From NCBI GenBank assembly GCA_003232445.1, contig QIJM01000636.1:1-12509 (forward strand): a stretch of 12,509 bases of DNA. The letters are read 5' to 3'. The notes under the pieces were generated by a model. That model was not told the DNA's origin, searched no databases, and saw only the letters and a list, made by a program, of their open reading frames with translations. Positions 6,965 through 12,509 of the stretch are shown here, in pieces (the stretch's first letter is position 1; the number at the start of each line of letters is the position of its first letter). The position numbers were made by a program, and so were the translations under genes. The stretch is from Paraglaciecola arctica. Lineage in GTDB: Bacteria > Pseudomonadota > Gammaproteobacteria > Enterobacterales > Alteromonadaceae.

Positions 6965-7374
6965 TACATCACCGTCCGAGTTACGAAAGTTGTTTTAAAG
7001 GGCAACTTAGACGAGGCCAATGCAAACGCTTCACGTGCTACTGATTCTGGAACACCTTCCATTTCGTATAACACACGACCCGGCTGAATTTGGCATACCC
7101 AGTATTCAACGTTACCTTTACCTTTACCTTGACGCACTTCTAGAGGCTTCTCAGTAATTGGTTTGTCAGGGAAAACTCGTATCCAAATTTTACCTTGACG
7201 TTTAACGGCACGTGTCATAGCACGACGAGCTGCTTCGATTTGGCGCGCAGTCATTCGACCACGTCCTACGGATTTAAGTCCGTAAGTTCCGAAACTTACA
7301 CTGTCACCCGTAGCCAAACCACGGTTGCGACCTTTGTGCATTTTACGAAACTTTGTACGTTTAGGTTGTAACAT
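6964..7374 (-). CDS. rplP: 50S ribosomal protein L16
   Basis: A 136-residue protein, the usual length, located by the A-site of the peptidyl transferase centre. The N-terminus MLQPKRTKFRKMHKGRNRG, the GRMTARQIEAARRAMTRAVKR segment and WIRVFPDKPITEKP are classical L16. Arg81, the residue hydroxylated by RoxA in E. coli, falls in the conserved KPITEKPLEVRQGKGKG region, which is intact here. Its start lies two bases after the rpsC stop. Confidence 0.97.
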   Translation of the reverse strand: MLQPKRTKFRKMHKGRNRGLATGDSVSFGTYGLKSVGRGRMTARQIEAARRAMTRAVKRQGKIWIRVFPDKPITEKPLEVRQGKGKGNVEYWVCQIQPGRVLYEMEGVPESVAREAFALASSKLPFKTTFVTRTVM

Positions 7375-7376
7375 AA

Positions 7377-8078
7377 TTAGCCCTCACGCTTAGGAGCACG
7401 GCCTTTCTTCTTAGGTGCGGCAGCGGGCTGCTCGTGAGTAAGTGGCATGCCACCTAATACTTCACCTTTGAAGATCCATACTTTTACGCCAATGATACCG
7501 TAAGTTGTTGCAGCTTCTGACGTTGCATAGTCGATGTCAGCACGGAAAGTGTGTAATGGAACACGACCTTCACGATACCACTCGGCACGCGCAATCTCAG
7601 CACCGCCTAAACGGCCGCTTACTTGAACTTTGATACCTTTAGCACCAATTCGCATTGCATTTTGCACTGCACGTTTCATAGCACGACGAAACATAACCCG
7701 ACGTTCTAATTGGCTAGCAATACTATCTGCAACAAGTTGTCCGTCTAATTCTGGCTTGCGTACTTCAACAATGTTGATCTGAGCTGGCACACCGGCTAGC
7801 TTAGATACATGCTTACGTAGCTTCTCAACGTCTTCACCTTTTTTACCGATAACAACACCAGGTCGAGCAGTGTGAATAGTCACACGAATGCTTTTCGCTG
7901 GACGTTCGATAACGATTTTCGAAAGTGAAGCAGTTTTAAGTGCCTTAGTCAGATACTGACGTACCTGATGATCATTAAACAGGTTATCTGCATAATCTGC
8001 AGTATTAGCGTACCAGGTAGATGTCCATGGTTTGCTGATACCCAGGCGTATACCTGTAGGATGTACCTTCTGTCCCAT
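7377..8078 (-). CDS. rpsC: 30S ribosomal protein S3
   Basis: A 233-residue protein, the same length as in E. coli, at the mRNA entry channel of the 30S head. The N-terminus MGQKVHPTGIRLGISKPW is diagnostic. A KH domain carries the GKKG loop (within ARPGVVIGKKGEDVEKLR), and the C-terminal domain has GRLGGAEIARAEWYREGRVP. The tail is basic and Ala/Pro-rich (AAAPKKKGRAPKREG). It follows rplV after 9 bases. Confidence 0.98.
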   Translation of the reverse strand: MGQKVHPTGIRLGISKPWTSTWYANTADYADNLFNDHQVRQYLTKALKTASLSKIVIERPAKSIRVTIHTARPGVVIGKKGEDVEKLRKHVSKLAGVPAQINIVEVRKPELDGQLVADSIASQLERRVMFRRAMKRAVQNAMRIGAKGIKVQVSGRLGGAEIARAEWYREGRVPLHTFRADIDYATSEAATTYGIIGVKVWIFKGEVLGGMPLTHEQPAAAPKKKGRAPKREG

Positions 8079-8087
8079 TACTTTCTC

Positions 8088-8420
8088 CTAGTTATCAGAC
8101 ACAACAACAGTGATGTGACTGCTACGCTTCAATATACGATCAGCACGGCCTTTGGCTCTTGGCTTGATACGCTTCATAGTTGGACCTTCGTCAACAAAGA
8201 TTTTAGATACTAACAATTCGTCAATATCTGCACCTTCGTTATGTTCGGCGTTCGCAATCGCTGACTCTAGTACTTTCTTGACTAGATCGGCGCCTTTTTT
8301 CGGGCTGTAAGACAGCACCTCAAGGGCCTTTTCAACGTGTAAACCACGAATTTGATCTGCTACCAAGCGAGCCTTTTGAGCAGAGGTACGAGCATGACGA
8401 TGTTTAGCAAAAGCTTCCAT
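8088..8420 (-). CDS. rplV: 50S ribosomal protein L22
   Basis: A 110-residue protein, the same length as in E. coli, binding all 23S rRNA domains; its beta-hairpin lines the exit tunnel. Seen here are AKHRHARTSAQKARLVADQI, VKKVLESAIANAEHN, and the hairpin region VDEGPTMKRIKPRAKGRADR, the place where macrolide-resistance changes arise in other bacteria; nothing looks altered. It starts 10 bases after the rpsS stop. Confidence 0.98.
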   Translation of the reverse strand: MEAFAKHRHARTSAQKARLVADQIRGLHVEKALEVLSYSPKKGADLVKKVLESAIANAEHNEGADIDELLVSKIFVDEGPTMKRIKPRAKGRADRILKRSSHITVVVSDN

Positions 8421-8430
8421 AATCTAATTC

Positions 8431-8706
8431 CTATCTCTTGGCTTTCTTATCCGCGACATGGCCACGGTAAGTACGCGTTGGCGCAAATTCGCCCAATTTA
8501 TGGCCGACCATTTCGTCACTGATAAATACAGGGACGTGTTGACGACCGTTATGGACCGCAATGGTCAACCCAATCATATCTGGGATGATCATAGAGCGGC
8601 GAGACCAAGTTTTTATTGGTTTTTTCTCGCCTTTCTCCACTGCAGCCTCAACCTTCTTCAGCAAGTGTAGGTCAATGAATGGACCCTTCTTGAGAGAACG
8701 TGGCAT
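8431..8706 (-). CDS. rpsS: 30S ribosomal protein S19
   Basis: A 91-residue protein (E. coli 92) of the 30S head that forms a complex with S13 and contacts the A-site tRNA and the B1a bridge. MPRSLKKGPFIDLHLLKKVE, TWSRRSMIIPDMIGLTIAVHNG and the C-terminal GEFAPTRTYRGHVADKKAKR are diagnostic. It follows rplB after 15 bases. Confidence 0.98.
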   Translation of the reverse strand: MPRSLKKGPFIDLHLLKKVEAAVEKGEKKPIKTWSRRSMIIPDMIGLTIAVHNGRQHVPVFISDEMVGHKLGEFAPTRTYRGHVADKKAKR

Positions 8707-8721
8707 GGTGAATCCTCGCTA

Positions 8722-9546
8722 TTACTTATTACGACGACGTACGATTAATTTATCAGTACGCTTGTTACTACGTGTTTTCTTACCCTTAGTTGGAACGCCC
8801 CAAGGTGAAACAGGATGACGGCCACCAGAGGTACGACCTTCACCACCACCATGTGGGTGATCAACAGGGTTCATGGCAACACCACGTACAGTTGGGCGGA
8901 TACCGCGCCATCTGTTCGCACCGGCTTTACCAAGTGAACGTAGCATGTGTTCTGCATTGCCGATTTCACCAACGGTGGCACGACAATCTGCTAATACTCG
9001 GCGTACTTCACCAGAACGTAGACGAAGAGTTACATAACCCTCGGCACGCGCTAGTATCTGTGCGTAAGTACCTGCAGAACGAGCAATTTGGGCACCCTTA
9101 CCAGGCTTCATTTCAATAGCGTGTACCGTAGTACCTACTGGAATGTTACGCATTGGCAAAGTATTACCTGCTTTAATTGGTGCATCAGAACCCGATTGGA
9201 TTGCATCGCCTGCTTTAGCGCCTTTAGGAGCCAAAATATAACGACGCTCACCATCTGCATATAACACCAAACAGATGTTTGCAGAACGGTTTGGATCATA
9301 TTCTAAACGTTCAATTTTGGCTGGAATGCCATCTTTGTTACGTTTAAAATCGATAACACGATAATGATGCTTGTGACCGCCACCAATATGACGCACGGTA
9401 ATGCGACCATTGTTGTTACGACCACCGGATTTGCTGTTCTTTTCAAGCAAAGGTGCATAAGGTGCGCCTTTGTGTAGGTCAGGGTTAATAACCTGAACTA
9501 CGTGACGACGACCAGCTGAAGTCGGCTTAGCTTTCAATAATGGCAT
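8722..9546 (-). CDS. rplB: 50S ribosomal protein L2
   Basis: A 274-residue protein (E. coli 273), a primary 23S rRNA binder needed for subunit joining and peptidyl transfer. The N-terminal domain has KPTSAGRRHV, LLEKNSKSGGRNNNGRIT and RHIGGGHKHHYR; the C-terminal domain has RPTVRGVAMNPVDHPHGGGE. The His of VDHPHGG (about residue 230, equivalent to E. coli His229), implicated in peptidyl transferase activity, is present. The tail is strongly basic (LIVRRRNK). It follows rplW after 14 bases. Confidence 0.98.
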   Translation of the reverse strand: MPLLKAKPTSAGRRHVVQVINPDLHKGAPYAPLLEKNSKSGGRNNNGRITVRHIGGGHKHHYRVIDFKRNKDGIPAKIERLEYDPNRSANICLVLYADGERRYILAPKGAKAGDAIQSGSDAPIKAGNTLPMRNIPVGTTVHAIEMKPGKGAQIARSAGTYAQILARAEGYVTLRLRSGEVRRVLADCRATVGEIGNAEHMLRSLGKAGANRWRGIRPTVRGVAMNPVDHPHGGGEGRTSGGRHPVSPWGVPTKGKKTRSNKRTDKLIVRRRNK

Positions 9547-9560
9547 GTCTAATCCCCTTC

Positions 9561-9863
9561 TTAACCTTCGCTGCCAGCAAAGTCGATGTCTTGACCTTCT
9601 TTAAGCACAACGTAGGCTTTTTTCCAGTCTTTACGCTTACCAAAAGATGAACCGTGACGCTTGGTTTTACCCTTAACGTTTAGGGTACGAACAGAATCAA
9701 CTTCAACTTCAAACAATTTTTCAACTGCCGCTTTGATTTCTTCTTTGTTCGCATCTTTAAGTACTTTCAAAACAACCGTGTTGTTTATCTCAGCAGATAG
9801 CGTTGCTTTTTCAGAAACATGTGGTGCTAAAAGCACCTTAAGTAGACGTTCTTCATTTATCAT
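9561..9863 (-). CDS. rplW: 50S ribosomal protein L23
   Basis: A 100-residue protein at the tunnel exit, where it forms the docking site for trigger factor and SRP. It begins MINEERLLKVLLAPHVSEKA, and has ANKEEIKAAVEKLFEVEVDS followed by the basic loop KGKTKRHG, as expected of bacterial L23. Its ATG overlaps the rplD stop by four bases (ATGA at 9863-9860), so the two are translationally coupled. Confidence 0.97.
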   Translation of the reverse strand: MINEERLLKVLLAPHVSEKATLSAEINNTVVLKVLKDANKEEIKAAVEKLFEVEVDSVRTLNVKGKTKRHGSSFGKRKDWKKAYVVLKEGQDIDFAGSEG

Positions 9864-10465
9864 GCTAGCGCCTCCTCTAATTGTTTAACTGCATCAGCAG
9901 TCATCAATACTTTTTCGAATGCAATAAGACTTACTGGGTCAATACCCTGAACATCACGAACGTCAACTTTATACAAGTTGCGTGCTGACAAGAACAAGTT
10001 CTCATCAACTTCTGATGTCACAATAAGTACATCTTTAAGTTCAAACTCTTTCAACTTAGAAATTAATTCTTTAGTTTTCGGTGTTTCAACTGCAAACTTT
10101 TCAACCACGATTAAACGGTCTTGACGTACCAATTCAGAAAGGATGCTTTGAATAGCACCACGGTACATCTTCTTGTTAACCTTTTGACTGTGATCCTGTG
10201 GCTTAGCTGCGAAAGTTACACCACCAGAACGCCAGATAGGACTACGGATTGTACCAGCACGGGCACGACCTGTTCCTTTTTGACGCCAAGGCTTGGCACC
10301 ACCACCGCGCACTTCAGAGCGTGTTTTTTGTGCTTTAGAACCCTGACGAGCTCCTGCACCGAATGCAACTACTACTTGATGTACTAGTGCTTCGTTAAAA
10401 TCACGTCCAAAGGTTGCTTCGGATACTTCAAGAGCGCTATTCGCGTCTTTCAATACTAATTCCAT
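9860..10465 (-). CDS. rplD: 50S ribosomal protein L4, also regulator of the S10 operon
   Basis: A 201-residue protein from the ATG at 10465 (E. coli 201). The start MELVLKDANSALEVSE, the tunnel loop region RSEVRGGGAKPWRQKGTGRA (which lines the exit tunnel), and RSGGVTFAAKPQDHSQKVNK are all standard. In E. coli free L4 binds the leader of this operon and both terminates its transcription and blocks translation; a matching leader exists here upstream of rpsJ. A GTG directly before the ATG is open in frame, but GGGGAG lies 7 bases before the ATG and the known protein starts MELVL, so ATG is preferred. Confidence 0.97.
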   Translation of the reverse strand: MELVLKDANSALEVSEATFGRDFNEALVHQVVVAFGAGARQGSKAQKTRSEVRGGGAKPWRQKGTGRARAGTIRSPIWRSGGVTFAAKPQDHSQKVNKKMYRGAIQSILSELVRQDRLIVVEKFAVETPKTKELISKLKEFELKDVLIVTSEVDENLFLSARNLYKVDVRDVQGIDPVSLIAFEKVLMTADAVKQLEEALA

Positions 10466-10483
10466 CACTTAACTCCCCAGACG

Positions 10484-11122
10484 TTACGCTTTGACAGCAA
10501 CTTTGATAATGACATCGCCACCAGGTGCACCAGGAACCGTACCTTTAACTAGTAACAGGTTGTTCTCAGTATCAACTCGGACTACATCCAAAGACTGCAT
10601 TGTTACACGCTTATTACCCATCTGACCGGCCATTTTCTTTCCTTTGAAAACTTTACCAGGTGATTGGTTTTGACCAATAGAACCAGGTGCGCGATGCGAC
10701 AATGAGTTACCATGCGTGTTACGTTGGTGGCTAAAGTTCCAGCGCTTAATAACACCTTGGAAACCTTTACCTTTAGAAGTGCCGACAACGTCAACCATTT
10801 TAGTTTCAGCAAAAATTTCAACAGTAATTTCACTGCCAACTTCTATGCCTTCACCTTCATTGTTGTCTAAACGGAACTCCCATAAACCGCGGCCTGCTTC
10901 CACGCCAGCTTTAGCAAAATGTCCTGCTGCAGCTTTATTAACGCGGTTCGCTTTTTTCTCGCCAGCGGTGACTTGAAGCGCTTTATACCCGTCCGTTTCT
11001 TCAGTACGTAACTGAGTCACACGATTCGGGGTGGCTTCTATAACAGTCACAGGAATAGACACACCATCTTCAGTGAAGATGCGAGTCATACCTACTTTAC
11101 GACCGATAAGACCAATCGCCAT
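10484..11122 (-). CDS. rplC: 50S ribosomal protein L3
   Basis: A 212-residue protein (E. coli 209), one of the two initiators of 50S assembly, whose extension reaches the peptidyl transferase centre. It starts MAIGLIGRKVGMTRIFTEDG and has GTSKGKGFQGVIKRWNF, HGNSLSHRAPGSIGQNQSPG and KVFKGKKMAGQMGN. The first Gln in GQNQSPG (Gln151 here) corresponds to E. coli Gln150, the target of the methyltransferase PrmB. GAGAGGG sits 7 bases before the ATG. It follows rpsJ after 17 bases. Confidence 0.98.
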   Translation of the reverse strand: MAIGLIGRKVGMTRIFTEDGVSIPVTVIEATPNRVTQLRTEETDGYKALQVTAGEKKANRVNKAAAGHFAKAGVEAGRGLWEFRLDNNEGEGIEVGSEITVEIFAETKMVDVVGTSKGKGFQGVIKRWNFSHQRNTHGNSLSHRAPGSIGQNQSPGKVFKGKKMAGQMGNKRVTMQSLDVVRVDTENNLLLVKGTVPGAPGGDVIIKVAVKA

Positions 11123-11139
11123 GTTAAAACCCTCTCTTG

Positions 11140-11451
11140 TTAGCCCAGGCTGATTTGAACATCAACACCGGCAGCCAAGTCCAATCTCATCAACGCATCT
11201 ACTGTTTTATCAGTAGGTTCAATGATATCCACTAAACGTTTATGTGTACGAATTTCATACTGATCACGCGCATCTTTATTGACGTGAGGTGAAGTAAGTA
11301 CTGTGTAACGCTCTTTACGTGTAGGCAGTGGAATAGGACCGCTAACCTGAGCACCTGTGCGCTTCGCTGTTTCAACGATTTCAGCCGTAGACTGATCGAT
11401 CAACTTGTGATCAAACGCTTTCAAACGAATACGAATTCTTTGATTTGGCAT
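11140..11451 (-). CDS. rpsJ: 30S ribosomal protein S10 (NusE)
   Basis: A 103-residue protein, the same length as in E. coli; it lies in the 30S head and also acts with NusB in transcription antitermination. MPNQRIRIRLKAFDHKLIDQ, GPIPLPTRKERYTVLTSPHV and RDQYEIRTHKRLVDI are diagnostic. It is the first gene of the operon. GGAG (11463-11460) precedes the ATG by 8 bases. Normally tuf or another str-operon gene lies upstream; here there is only the leader, the promoter and transposase debris. Confidence 0.98.
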   Translation of the reverse strand: MPNQRIRIRLKAFDHKLIDQSTAEIVETAKRTGAQVSGPIPLPTRKERYTVLTSPHVNKDARDQYEIRTHKRLVDIIEPTDKTVDALMRLDLAAGVDVQISLG

Positions 11452-11475
11452 CGATTAAGCTCCAACCGAAAGAAC

Positions 11476-11518
11476 AAAAAAAATCATCCACACCATCAAT
11501 AACATTGATAGGAGGATG
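11476..11518 (-). promoter_or_regulatory. S10 leader attenuator hairpin (probable L4 target)
   Basis: Read on the minus strand, CATCC (11518-11514) pairs with GGATG (11489-11485), and an upper stem ATCAAT/ATTGAT closes a GTT loop, with imperfect pairing between. Eight U residues follow (11483-11476), ending about 24 bases before the rpsJ start. A terminator-like hairpin with a U-run inside a long leader is the architecture of the E. coli S10 leader, where L4 with NusA causes premature termination. L4 control is inferred by homology. Confidence 0.65.
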
Positions 11519-11640
11519 CATGTAAACTGCTGACCCACAATTGGGATCCTGTTTTTTTCTTTGGTTATGTATGTTGAATATCAGTAAAAGCACCTCAATT
11601 CTAACCAAAAACACCTGCTCCGAAGAACGAGTGGGCGCGA

Positions 11641-11668
11641 ATTATACATAAGGGTTATGATATTGCAA
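11641..11668 (-). promoter_or_regulatory. Predicted strong promoter of the S10 operon
   Basis: On the minus strand, TTGCAA (11668-11663) and a perfect TATAAT (11646-11641) are separated by 16 bases. A GC-rich discriminator (TCGCGCC) follows, typical of stringently controlled ribosomal promoters, and AT-rich DNA upstream of the -35 resembles an UP element. The expected start is near 11634, giving a leader of about 183 nt to rpsJ. An alternative TTGACT at 11672-11667 is spaced too far (about 21 bases) from the -10. Confidence 0.75.
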
Positions 11669-11736
11669 GTCAAAAGCAAAATTATCTAAATGAATAGTAA
11701 GTTCTATCTACGGTGGGATTTTACTTTGCTGATATT

Positions 11737-12006
11737 TTAACCAAACAAAACCTTGGCTCTAAACTTATCATCCCATGCTGAACGTTGGCGTTTTCCGGCG
11801 ATACTTGAGTGGATTAGCCTTAAGCATATTGACTAGCATACGCTTAAACAGAGCCATGTTTTTTTGCGCCATCTTCAGCATAAATTAAGCTTTCATCTTC
11901 TCTGAAGGTGACGTAAGACATTTAGGACTGTCTCGTCGTATCTTATGAAAATAGGCGGCAATATTATCTTTCAGTGTCTTTTGGTTATCTTTGACCTGCC
12001 ACACAT
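11737..12006 (-). pseudogene. ISAs1-family transposase remnant
   Basis: Translated leftward, three frames together rebuild a decayed ISAs1 (DDE, H-repeat type) transposase. The piece WQVKDNQKTLKDNIAAYF resembles the VKxNQ..L region. After an internal loss of roughly 80-100 residues comes VTFREDESLIYAEDGAK, the catalytic-region VTFxED motif. Then follow NMALFKRMLVNMLKANPL and finally SIAGKRQRSAWDDKFRAKVL, ending FG and TAA at 11739-11737. A run of seven A (11858-11864 on the complement) shifts the frame between GAK and NMALF. Further shifts lie before VTFRED (a likely missing base in CLDVTF) and between NPLK and SIAG. The gene is dead. The right boundary, near 12000-12010, is where the opposite-strand transposase fragment begins. 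Confidence 0.8.
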
Positions 12007-12312
12007 TCATTGATGCCTTTTGTTGGTAACCCAAGACAAGAGATACCCAAAGGTATCGCCTTTTCACTCAAGGACTACTGTGAGAAAGTAATCAGAGAAG
12101 ACAAAGCAGGACATATTGCCCACCACCACCAACCCATATTACAAAGGTTAGGCTTATCAGACGAACAATGGTTAACCCTCACCACAGAGTTTGAACAACA
12201 CTTTTGTTATGCAGCTGGGTCAGAAGTGATGATGAAGCAATTTAAAGCGCACACGGGTCATCAGCGCATTCGCGGCATGGGCAAAGCGAGAACGCTGTTA
12301 CGTAGCGCATAA
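12007..12312 (+). pseudogene. IS200-like (Y1/RAYT-type) transposase, C-terminal fragment
   Basis: An open stretch of about 100 codons ending in TAA at 12310-12312 reads LMPFVGNPRQEIPKGIAFSL, then KVIREDKAGH, ILQRLGLSDEQW and RIRGMGKARTLLRSA. This matches, from memory, the C-terminal third of the long (~320 residue) IS200-like transposases common in marine gammaproteobacteria. The N-terminal catalytic HUH/tyrosine part is missing; an in-frame TGA lies just upstream (11992-11994) and other mobile DNA occupies that space. In relatives the segment after DYCE reads about LVDxTG before the KVIRED part; its absence here suggests an in-frame loss of about six codons. There is no ribosome binding site and only a TTG/ATG internal Met, so it is a remnant rather than a small gene. 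Confidence 0.75.
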
Positions 12313-12509
12313 ACTCAGTCACCCTAATAAATTCATCGAGCGACTTACCCAAGCAGCCTAACCGTGCCCGAAACACAGACAATCACCCATTATTCTTCCA
12401 GATTTCAGCAAAATAACGGAATACCGAATACCCGCCTGAAATAAATCAACAAGACCCTGAAAGTTTGTTTCGTCACCTTCCCGAAATATTTATTATGGGT
12501 GGCTTGATA
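12313..12509. other. Non-coding 3' flank of the transposase fragment
   Basis: No gene, terminator or tRNA is visible in these 197 bases. The stretch CCTAACCGTGCCCGAAAC (12357-12374) and the closing TTATGGGTGGCTTGATA resemble, from memory only, sequence that often trails this transposase type in marine gammaproteobacteria, so it may be the decayed 3' end of the element. Confidence 0.35.

Noticed and set aside
8458..9119. Rightward open frames opposite rpsS and rplB
   Set aside because: These are antisense shadows of highly conserved ribosomal genes, rich in His, Arg and Gln, without ribosome binding sites.
11411..11614. 67-codon leftward frame overlapping the rpsJ leader and start
   Set aside because: It runs through the S10 leader hairpin and U-run in another frame, and its composition (SFGWS, KSKNSYSFES) resembles no known protein. 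It is explained by the non-coding leader.
11885..12067. 60-codon leftward frame as an independent small gene
   Set aside because: Its middle reads as an ISAs1 transposase segment (VKDNQKTL), its start lies inside the opposite-strand transposase fragment, and further transposase motifs continue downstream in shifted frames. It is part of a pseudogene.
12419..12432. Tandem copy of GAATACC
   Set aside because: Two copies of seven bases in non-coding DNA are compatible with chance, and no wider repeat structure surrounds them.

Overview
The window looks like chromosomal DNA of a marine gammaproteobacterium, most likely an Alteromonadales member (Paraglaciecola/Glaciecola/Alteromonas type). This is inferred from the moderate GC content, the ribosomal protein sequences, which read as gammaproteobacterial from end to end, and the N-acetylglucosamine (GlcNAc) catabolic set of the Shewanella/Alteromonas kind (NagK, NagB-II, NagA, NagP and a LacI-type NagR).

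Layout. Bases 1-85 hold the last 27 codons of an unidentified gene. Its stop overlaps the GTG start of a small predicted lipoprotein (82-462). A GlcNAc locus fills 509-6283. The LacI-family regulator nagR reads leftward (509-1543). It is divergent from nagK-nagB-nagA-nagP, which reads rightward (1852-6283) and is tightly spaced. The 308-base divergent region holds a convincing promoter (-35 at 1701, -10 at 1723) with an imperfect palindrome (1732-1745) over the expected start of transcription, a classic repressor position. The gene set imports GlcNAc (NagP), phosphorylates it (NagK), deacetylates GlcNAc-6-P (NagA) and deaminates/isomerises glucosamine-6-P to fructose-6-P (SIS-domain NagB-II). 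No outer-membrane receptor, chitinase or hexosaminidase lies within the window.

Bases 6284-6507 carry two abutting inverted repeats and then a bidirectional Rho-independent terminator, where the nag operon meets the ribosomal operon head-on. Bases 6508-11451 (minus strand) are a complete S10 operon in canonical order: rpsJ, rplC, rplD, rplW, rplB, rpsS, rplV, rpsC, rplP, rpmC, rpsQ. It has a strong promoter near 11641-11668 and a leader of about 183 nt that ends in a terminator-like hairpin plus U-run, matching the L4-controlled attenuator of gammaproteobacterial S10 operons.

Bases 11737-12312 are degraded mobile DNA. A frameshifted, internally deleted ISAs1-family transposase remnant on the minus strand abuts the C-terminal piece of an IS200-like (Y1/RAYT-type) transposase on the plus strand. 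The last ~200 bases show no gene.

The most noteworthy point is the gene order. The S10 operon normally runs on into the spc operon (rplN onward) and usually follows tuf/fusA. Here it ends at a terminator facing a sugar operon and has transposase debris upstream, so it appears to have been cut out of the usual ribosomal supercluster. I see no previously undescribed defence or mobile system in this window.
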